Source: Oscillibacter sp. (GTDB lineage: Bacteria; Bacillota; Clostridia; Oscillospirales; Oscillospiraceae). From it: a DNA stretch of 45,407 nucleotides. Below are positions 40,446 through 45,407 of the stretch, in pieces. Both the position numbers and the translations under genes were made by a program. The DNA is taken from contig NZ_JAQUVF010000020.1 of NCBI RefSeq assembly GCF_028693505.1, positions 1 to 45,407 on the forward strand, read 5' to 3'. Numbering within the stretch: the first letter of the stretch is position 1; each line of letters starts with the position of its first letter. The notes beneath the pieces are model-generated. The model made no database searches. It was not told the origin of the DNA and was given only the letters and a program-made list of their open reading frames with translations.

Positions 40446-41084
40446 CTATTTTGAGAATAGCGGCGCCAGCTCCCAGCCGATGGCCAGCGCGCCCCGGCTG
40501 ACGCAAACGCGGGCCTGCGGCTCCAGAATGTGATTGCTGACGCCCAGTGGGAATTCCGGCGTCAGCACCGCGTCCTGCAAGGGGTACTGCACGCCCGTTT
40601 CCGCAACGCCCTCCGCCCGGTCGCCAAGGCAAAACACGGACAGCAGGCCCCAGTCCACCGTCTTTTCCACGCAGAAAGACTCGTTTTCAATGACGGTCCA
40701 AAGGAAATCGTTGTCGTAAAGAAACCCGCGCGCGCCCCGGCGGCGAAGAAAGAGCAGCGTCTGGAGATTTGCCAGCGTGTGGTCCAGCCGCCTGCCGCCG
40801 GTGCCGCCATACAGATACACCGTATCGCACCCCCGCTCCAACGCGGTCTTGACCGCCAGCATGGTGTCCGTGTCGTCCTTTTCCACCGGGCAGCGGAAAA
40901 TATTTTTAAAATCCTCCGGCTGGTCCATGGAGTCAAAATCCCCCAGTAGCAGATCCGGCACGATACCCGTCTCCCGGCACACGCGGTATCCCGCGTCCGC
41001 GGCAATCACAAAATCGCCGGGAAGGCTCGGCTGTTCCCGCAGACCGTAAAACGTCCCGGCGGCAAAAATAAAGCAGCGCTTCAC
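40446..41084 (-). CDS. thiN: Thiamine diphosphokinase
   Basis: Converts thiamine to thiamine diphosphate using ATP. The 212-residue protein has the family motifs DLLLGDFDSM, the DDTDTMLAV metal/ATP site and YGGTGGRRLDHTLANL; the C-terminal GVSNHILE is also conserved. GTG 41084 is favoured, with GGAGAG eight bases upstream, over an upstream ATG that would add 19 unconserved residues. No clear terminator is seen between it and the next gene downstream, so some read-through into the XDH promoter region is possible. Confidence 0.92.
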   Translation of the reverse strand: MKRCFIFAAGTFYGLREQPSLPGDFVIAADAGYRVCRETGIVPDLLLGDFDSMDQPEDFKNIFRCPVEKDDTDTMLAVKTALERGCDTVYLYGGTGGRRLDHTLANLQTLLFLRRRGARGFLYDNDFLWTVIENESFCVEKTVDWGLLSVFCLGDRAEGVAETGVQYPLQDAVLTPEFPLGVSNHILEPQARVCVSRGALAIGWELAPLFSK

Positions 41085-41112
41085 ACGGATCACTCTCCAA
41101 AACTTTTTTGTC

Positions 41113-41141
41113 AGTGTACCACAACCGACAGCTTTTGGCAA
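41113..41141 (-). promoter_or_regulatory. Promoter of thiN
   Basis: Minus-strand TTGCCA (41136-41141), 17-bp spacer, TACACT (41113-41118). Confidence 0.55.
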
Positions 41142-41201
41142 TCAGCGGCCCGGAGCATGATTTCTCCTTTTTCGGCACAAACTGACCTTGGAGGTGGTCC
41201 T

Positions 41202-41375
41202 ATGCCCAAAGCTTGCAATGATCGTCCCACCAAAAGGCCCTCTTTGCGCATTGAGCCGGAAAAGCGGCTGTGCCCCCTGTTTGACCCCGTGAGTATTGCC
41301 ACCTTTCCGGTGGCCGCGCCGGGGGAAATGGGATTCCGCGTACTGGATAACTGCTGCGAGGAACACATCCAATAA
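41202..41375 (+). CDS. Small cysteine-containing protein, unknown
   Basis: A 57-residue open frame with a good GGAGGTGG site seven bases before ATG 41202. It begins MPKACNDRPTKRPS, has a middle LCPLFDPVSIATFPV, and ends RVLDNCCEEHIQ. It has four cysteines and no signal peptide. I do not recognise it. The ribosome binding site and an immediate downstream terminator make it likely a real gene rather than noise. Confidence 0.5.
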   Translation: MPKACNDRPTKRPSLRIEPEKRLCPLFDPVSIATFPVAAPGEMGFRVLDNCCEEHIQ

Positions 41376-41377
41376 AG

Positions 41378-41413
41378 AGATGCCGGGACCCGGAAAAAAG
41401 GGTCCCGGCATCT
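41378..41413. terminator. Bidirectional terminator between small ORF and ktrA
   Basis: A 14-bp perfect stem (41378-41391 with 41400-41413). Confidence 0.85.
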
Positions 41414-42063
41414 TATATTGTATTCATCAAACGCAGGCCGTCGGCCTTGTCCCCGGCGATCACTAGATGCGTATCGGGCTGAAAGCGGTACGCCGGGTCC
41501 AGCAGGGGGACGATCTCGTCCCCCTCCTTCACGCCCAGAATATTCACGTTGTACCGGCGGCGCACGTCCGTTTCCAGCAGGGTGCGGCCCTCCCACTCCT
41601 GAGGCGTTTCCATTTCAAACACCGCGTATTTGGGCGTCAGCTCAAAATAGTCAAAGGCGTTGCGGGCGGAAAAGCGCATGGCCACCCGGAAGGCCATGTC
41701 CATTTCCGTATGGATCACGTAGTCCGCACCGATTTTTTTCAAAAACTTGATCTGCTTTTCCTGATCCGCCCGGGCCACCACGTATTTCGCGCCCAGCTCC
41801 TTCAAATTGGCGGAGGCCTCCAGCGAGCACTGGAAATCGTCCCGTACGCAGACAAAGCAAACGTCATAATTCCCCACGCCCAAAGCCGCCAGCACCTGTT
41901 CGTCCCGGCAGTCGCCCACGCACGCGGCGGTGGCCAGCGCCGCCAGTCGGGTGACCCGCTCTTCGTCCCGGTCGATCACCATGACCTCGTTGCCAAGCTT
42001 TATCAGCCGCTGCGTCAGATGTCGGCCAAAGCGGCCCAGTCCAATCACCAAAAAGGATTTCAT
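41413..42063 (-). CDS. ktrA: Potassium uptake regulatory subunit TrkA/KtrA
   Basis: A 216-residue peripheral membrane regulator with an N-terminal RCK_N Rossmann domain (VIGLGRFGRHL, then MVIDRDEERV) that binds ATP/ADP or NAD(H), and a C-terminal RCK_C domain (VKEGDEIVPLLDP, HLVIAGDKADG) that may sense c-di-AMP in Firmicutes. Together with the adjacent channel it makes a K+ uptake system. AGGAG lies eleven bases before ATG 42063. It starts 14 bases after ktrB ends. Confidence 0.92.
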   Translation of the reverse strand: MKSFLVIGLGRFGRHLTQRLIKLGNEVMVIDRDEERVTRLAALATAACVGDCRDEQVLAALGVGNYDVCFVCVRDDFQCSLEASANLKELGAKYVVARADQEKQIKFLKKIGADYVIHTEMDMAFRVAMRFSARNAFDYFELTPKYAVFEMETPQEWEGRTLLETDVRRRYNVNILGVKEGDEIVPLLDPAYRFQPDTHLVIAGDKADGLRLMNTI

Positions 42064-42077
42064 GTGAATGTGCGCTC

Positions 42078-43406
42078 CTAACCAATCAGAATTTTTTCCC
42101 GAACATTTCGGACCCGGTCCGGCGGGCGGTACCGCGTCACCGCCATGGCCACCGACATGCTGCCCACCCTCCCGGCAAACATCGCGAGGAGTATCACCAT
42201 TTTGGAAAGGGGCGGCAGTGTCGCCGTCACCCCACGACTCAGCCCCACGGTACCAATCGCGGAGACCGCTTCAAAAAGCGCGTCTCCCACCGGAATCCCC
42301 TGAATGCACAGCACCATGCCCCCCATCAGGCAGGCCGCGAGATACAAGCTGGCGCAGGCATACGCCTTGCGGATGGTCTCCCCGTCCAAACGCCGTCCGA
42401 ATACGTTCACATCCTCCCTCCGGCGCGTCTGCGCCAGCGTGCTGAGCGCCAGCACCGCAAACGTATTCACCTTCATGCCCCCGCCTGTGGAGCCAGACCC
42501 CGCGCCGATGAGCATGAGCAGCACCGTCAGCAGCGTCCCCGCCCCCGAGAGCGCCCGCAGGTCCACGGTATTGAAGCCCGCGGTGCGGGGCGTCACCGAT
42601 TGAAAGGCCGCCATCAGCGCCTGCTGCCCTGCGCTCCGCCCAGCAAAGGCATGGTCGCGCTCCAGCAGGTAAAATGCCAGCGTACCGCCCGCAAACAGCA
42701 ACGATGTGGAGACCAGCACGATCTTGCTGTGCAGACGCCAGCGCCGAAACCGAATGCCGTGGGTCAGCACGTCGTCCCATGCCAAAAAGCCCAATCCGCC
42801 GCAGATAATCAGCAGCATCAAAACCACGTTTGGCACCACGGCGCCGGACACCGTGGTCAGCGACGCGCCGGTGCCCAGCAAATCAAAGCCCGCGTTGCAA
42901 AAGGCGGAAATGGCGTGAAAGACACTCATCCAAAGCCCCCGGGCCATTCCATATCTCGGACAGAACCAAAAAGCCAGCGCCGCCGCGCCAAGGCCCTCGC
43001 AAACGGCAGTGAGTCCCAGCGCCCGGCGGACCAGACGCACCACCCCGCCCACCTGAAGCGCACCCACCGCGTCCATCAGGATGGAGCGCCGGTGCAACCC
43101 GATCCGCCGGCCCATCAACGTGGAAACCAGAATGGAAATGGACATGAAGCCCAGCCCGCCCACCTGGATCAAAAGCAGAATCACCGCCTGTCCAAAGAGG
43201 CTGAAGCGCGTCCATGTATCATATAGCGTAAGCCCGGTGACGCAGGACGCGGACGCCGCGGTGAAGAGGGCATCCAAAAAAGGGAGCGGCTCTCCCCCCC
43301 GGGAAGCCACGGGCAGTGCCAGCAGTCCTCCGCCCAACAGAATCAGCCCGGCAAAGCCCAGCGCCAAAGTCTGGACCGCATTCAGTTGGAGCCGATCTTT
43401 TTTCAT
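42078..43406 (-). CDS. ktrB: Potassium transporter membrane subunit TrkH/KtrB
   Basis: A 442-residue K+ channel-like transporter of the SKT superfamily. The four pore-loop glycine signatures are seen in ASCVTGLTL, CNAGFDLLG, TPRTAGFNTVD and IGTVGLSRG, and SGSTGGGMKVNT is also typical. It needs KtrA for gating. ATG 43406 has GGAGG five bases upstream; an in-frame GTG two codons earlier overlaps that site. Transcribed with ktrA from the promoter at 43457-43486. Confidence 0.93.
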   Translation of the reverse strand: MKKDRLQLNAVQTLALGFAGLILLGGGLLALPVASRGGEPLPFLDALFTAASASCVTGLTLYDTWTRFSLFGQAVILLLIQVGGLGFMSISILVSTLMGRRIGLHRRSILMDAVGALQVGGVVRLVRRALGLTAVCEGLGAAALAFWFCPRYGMARGLWMSVFHAISAFCNAGFDLLGTGASLTTVSGAVVPNVVLMLLIICGGLGFLAWDDVLTHGIRFRRWRLHSKIVLVSTSLLFAGGTLAFYLLERDHAFAGRSAGQQALMAAFQSVTPRTAGFNTVDLRALSGAGTLLTVLLMLIGAGSGSTGGGMKVNTFAVLALSTLAQTRRREDVNVFGRRLDGETIRKAYACASLYLAACLMGGMVLCIQGIPVGDALFEAVSAIGTVGLSRGVTATLPPLSKMVILLAMFAGRVGSMSVAMAVTRYRPPDRVRNVREKILIG

Positions 43407-43456
43407 GGGCACCTCCGGTTTTGAACATGACGCATTCGGGCGGTCTGAATGGGTTT

Positions 43457-43486
43457 ATTATATCCAGTTCCCCCGTCTTTTCTCAA
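43457..43486 (-). promoter_or_regulatory. Promoter of ktrB-ktrA
   Basis: Minus-strand TTGAGA (43481-43486), 18-bp spacer, consensus TATAAT (43457-43462). Confidence 0.65.
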
Positions 43487-43565
43487 AAAATCCCCGTCAA
43501 ACGCCTTTTGGCGGCCCCATTTAAAAATATTTTTCCTTTTTTATCGGTATAAATCAATTTTGTAG

Positions 43566-43594
43566 TTGACTTTTCGGTGCAAGTCGCTTATGAT
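43566..43594 (+). promoter_or_regulatory. Promoter of zinc-ribbon gene
   Basis: TTGACT (43566-43571), 17-bp spacer, TATGAT (43589-43594). Confidence 0.6.
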
Positions 43595-43642
43595 TATAAA
43601 ATCACCACTAAAAGTGGCGAACTAAATTTAAAGAGGTATCTC

Positions 43643-43918
43643 ATGTATCAGGACAAAACTCTCGTGTGCAAAGACTGCGGTCAGGAATTCGTTTTCACCA
43701 CCGGCGAGCAGGAATTCTATGCCGAAAAAGGCTTCACCAATGAACCCCAGCGCTGCAAGGCCTGCCGCGGCAACCGCAAGCAGAATTCCCGCGGCGATAG
43801 CGGCGAGCGTCAGATGTACGACGCTGTCTGCGCCGAATGCGGAAAGACCTGCAAGGTTCCCTTCCAGCCCCGCAATGATCGTCCCGTCTATTGCAGCGAT
43901 TGTTTCAGCAGAAAGTAA
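43643..43918 (+). CDS. Double zinc-ribbon protein
   Basis: A 91-residue cytoplasmic protein with two CxxC...CxxC zinc ribbons: CKDCGQEF and RCKACRGN form the first (a zinc-ribbon often labelled zf-trcl), AECGKTC and YCSDCFSRK the second. A basic linker (NRKQNSRGD) sits between. Families of this shape occur in Clostridia without firm function and resemble nucleic-acid-binding or Zn-storage proteins. ATG 43643 has AAAGAGG six bases upstream. Monocistronic with its own terminator. Confidence 0.8.
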   Translation: MYQDKTLVCKDCGQEFVFTTGEQEFYAEKGFTNEPQRCKACRGNRKQNSRGDSGERQMYDAVCAECGKTCKVPFQPRNDRPVYCSDCFSRK

Positions 43919-43934
43919 ATTCGTTTACCCTCTG

Positions 43935-43965
43935 GGCCGCTCCTTCACAGGAGCGGCCTTTTTTT
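43935..43965 (+). terminator. Terminator of zinc-ribbon gene
   Basis: Stem GGCCGCTCC with GGAGCGGCC (43935-43943, 43950-43958), followed by a run of T. Confidence 0.9.
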
Positions 43966-44268
43966 GCCCAATGCGCTGCTCCGTGCACGGAAAAACCTCG
44001 GAACCATCACCGTTAAGCCTCACAGGTACACGTTGTGTCCATTTCAATGTTATATGGAATCGGCTTCAAAACGGCAGCTTTGCTGGTTTCTTCCGAAAAC
44101 TGTTTTCGTTTTGCCGCAGCCTCTTTATTTCCCTATTTCGACCTTCTCCGCCTTGCATGTTGTTTTTTGTCATGGTATAGTAAATATAACTACATTTTTC
44201 GGCTTGTTCCGCGGTGTATGTTGCCTGCCGAGAAAGTGGATTTGAACACAAAGTGGGAGGGATCATCC
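43966..44268. other. AT-richer intergenic stretch before HsdR-N-like gene
   Basis: About 300 bases, lower in GC than the core genes. Besides the promoter at 44153 and a ribosome binding site I see no gene, hairpin or repeat here. Confidence 0.5.
44153..44181 (+). promoter_or_regulatory. Promoter of HsdR-N-like gene
   Basis: TTGCAT (44153-44158), 17-bp spacer, TATAGT (44176-44181). Confidence 0.5.
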
Positions 44269-45303
44269 ATGGATTTTATTGACCAGCTAAAGCAATTTAC
44301 AAAGCGAGTCGAAACCGTGCGAGAAACCGTTCAAACCGAGGAGGCCACAAAAACCGCCCTTATTATGCCGTTTTTCGCCATGCTTGGGTACGATGTATTC
44401 AATCCGCTGGAATTCGTGCCTGAGTACACCGCTGATATTGGGATCAAGAAGGGCGAGAAAGTTGACTATGCCATCGTAAAAGACGGGGAGCCCGTCATTC
44501 TGGTTGAGTGCAAGGCGGCATCCGAAAATCTGGACAAGCACGACTCCCAGCTTTTCCGTTACTTCGGGACGACTGCGGCGAAGTTTGCCATCCTCACAAA
44601 TGGCATTATGTATCGATTCTATACGGATCTGGACAATCAAAACAAAATGGACGATACGCCATTTCTAACGATTAACATTTTGGACATTCGCGGTAATCAG
44701 GTTCCGGAACTGAAAAAATTCTGCAAAGCCGAATTTGATGTCAACTCGATTTTTAGCACGGCATCGGAGTTGAAGTACGTGCATGCCTTCAAAGCCATCT
44801 TTGCGGACCTGTTGGAAAACCCGACGGACGACTTTACGCGCCTCTTTCTACAAACCTGCTATTCCGGGCAGAAAACACAAAACGTTTTGGACAAGTTCCG
44901 TCCAATCTTGAAAAAAGCGCTGAATGACCAAATCAGCGAGATGATGAATGATAAGATCAAAACCGCACTTGGCGGCAGCGGCGGCAGCGTATCGGTCTCT
45001 GACACCAAGCCTGTTGATCCCCCGGAGGAAGTTGTTCCTGGCGAAAACGCAGAAGAAAAGCGCGTTCCGAACATTGTGACCACCGAGGAGGAACTGGAAT
45101 TCTACTTCATTGCAAAGAACCTGCTTTCCGAAATTGCTAACATTCACGATATCACTTACAAGGATACAGAATCTTACATCAATATCCTGTATAAAGGAAA
45201 TACTCGCAAATGGATCTGCCGGCTCCGCCTGACGGATGCACAGAAAACGCTAATCATTCCTGACGCGAACAAAAAAGAAAGGCTCAACTCCAAAGTTTGT
45301 TGA
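44269..45303 (+). CDS. HsdR N-terminal-like (type I restriction enzyme R) domain protein
   Basis: A 344-residue protein. Residues about 15-160 match the N-terminal nuclease-like domain of HsdR subunits: TALIMPFFAMLGYDVFNP, DYAIVKDGEPVILVECKA (the D-x(n)-ExK restriction-like core) and KFAILTNGIMYRFY. No helicase domain follows, so this is the stand-alone small form common in phage-defence or mobile regions. The C-terminal YINILYKGNTRKWICRL segment would normally be followed by about 25 more residues; here it ends in KKERLNSKVC, suggesting 3' damage next to the transposase end. GGGAGGG lies seven bases before ATG 44269. GC content and codon use are visibly lower than upstream genes. Confidence 0.8.
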   Translation: MDFIDQLKQFTKRVETVRETVQTEEATKTALIMPFFAMLGYDVFNPLEFVPEYTADIGIKKGEKVDYAIVKDGEPVILVECKAASENLDKHDSQLFRYFGTTAAKFAILTNGIMYRFYTDLDNQNKMDDTPFLTINILDIRGNQVPELKKFCKAEFDVNSIFSTASELKYVHAFKAIFADLLENPTDDFTRLFLQTCYSGQKTQNVLDKFRPILKKALNDQISEMMNDKIKTALGGSGGSVSVSDTKPVDPPEEVVPGENAEEKRVPNIVTTEEELEFYFIAKNLLSEIANIHDITYKDTESYINILYKGNTRKWICRLRLTDAQKTLIIPDANKKERLNSKVC

Positions 45304-45309
45304 TGACTG

Positions 45310-45407
45310 CTAAAACGGGCGCGGCACAGCAAGCTCCAATTTACCCGCAATGAGGTAAATCATGGAGGTATAGCCCTTGAATGTATTGAATCCGCGAGCC
45401 TTCCTCT
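45310..45407 (-). mobile_element. Transposase C-terminal end, cut by the window edge
   Basis: A minus-strand frame ending at TAG 45310-45312 reads RKARGFNTFKGYTSMIYL, IAGKLELAVPRPF. The pattern KARGF..F..Y..MIYL.AGKL looks like the end of DDE-type transposases (ISL3-like from memory). Only about 31 residues lie in the window, so family and completeness are uncertain. It ends seven bases from the stop of the HsdR-like gene. Confidence 0.45.

Noticed and set aside
1-45407. CRISPR arrays, rRNA and tRNA genes, phage modules
   Set aside because: No regularly spaced repeats, no rRNA-like sequence, no convincing tRNA cloverleaf and no phage structural or integrase genes were seen.

Overview
The window looks like chromosome from a strictly anaerobic, GC-rich gut Clostridia species, most likely Oscillospirales/Oscillospiraceae. 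This is inferred from the SCIFF peptide with its radical SAM maturase (a Clostridia marker), strong AAGGAGG-type ribosome binding sites, sigma-A type promoters, a large Na+/amino-acid symporter, ATP-type PEP carboxykinase, and selenium-associated purine catabolism genes. No rRNA, tRNA or CRISPR array was recognised. I name 42 genes, one gene relic and one transposase end, with promoters and terminators where hexamers or hairpins can be pointed to.

Layout. 1-300 holds a run of hairpins without a gene, possibly part of a structured RNA. 393-7609 is mostly housekeeping: an exported SLH-like protein, a RodA/FtsW protein, tsaE-tsaB-upp, two tandem hemolysin III proteins and an AGCS symporter. 7761-16285 is the first catabolic block: a long structured leader with an intrinsic-terminator hairpin, then ssnA and ygfK, a MoxR-type AAA+ ATPase coupled to a VWA protein, and a convergent diaminopropionate ammonia-lyase gene (dpaL/ygeX). 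16438-19335 is a CsoR-controlled copper operon (copA-csoR-copZ) with two mirror-image operators. 19523-32766 is mixed housekeeping: a 3D/G5 wall protein, HAD phosphatase, rsmA, the SCIFF peptide, its maturase and a PLP decarboxylase, carbonic anhydrase, ribokinase, pckA, an aldo/keto reductase operon, a lipoprotein and a cytidylate-kinase-like protein.

32867-40421 is the second catabolic block: a peptidase M20-like relic, a three-subunit molybdenum hydroxylase xdhABC, the MocA/YgfJ cytidylyltransferase and a fused 849-residue selenium-dependent xanthine dehydrogenase. A 200-bp element with inverted ends, flanked by direct repeats, sits between the last two. The right end carries thiamine diphosphokinase, a small orphan protein, a KtrAB/TrkAH potassium system, a zinc-ribbon protein, an HsdR-N-like nuclease-type protein and the C-terminal end of a transposase running off the edge.

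How it works together. The two catabolic blocks share one theme. SsnA, YgfK, MocA/YgfJ and the fused dehydrogenase are the named set of selenium-dependent molybdenum hydroxylase genes. SsnA, YgfK, YgeX and xanthine dehydrogenase also overlap the anaerobic urate/purine-degradation gene set of gut bacteria; the other members of that set (ygeY, ygeW, hyuA) are not in this window. The most interesting candidates are the ssnA leader as an unclassified cis-regulatory RNA and the MoxR-VWA pair as a possible maturation chaperone for these hydroxylases. Both are inferences from sequence and context.
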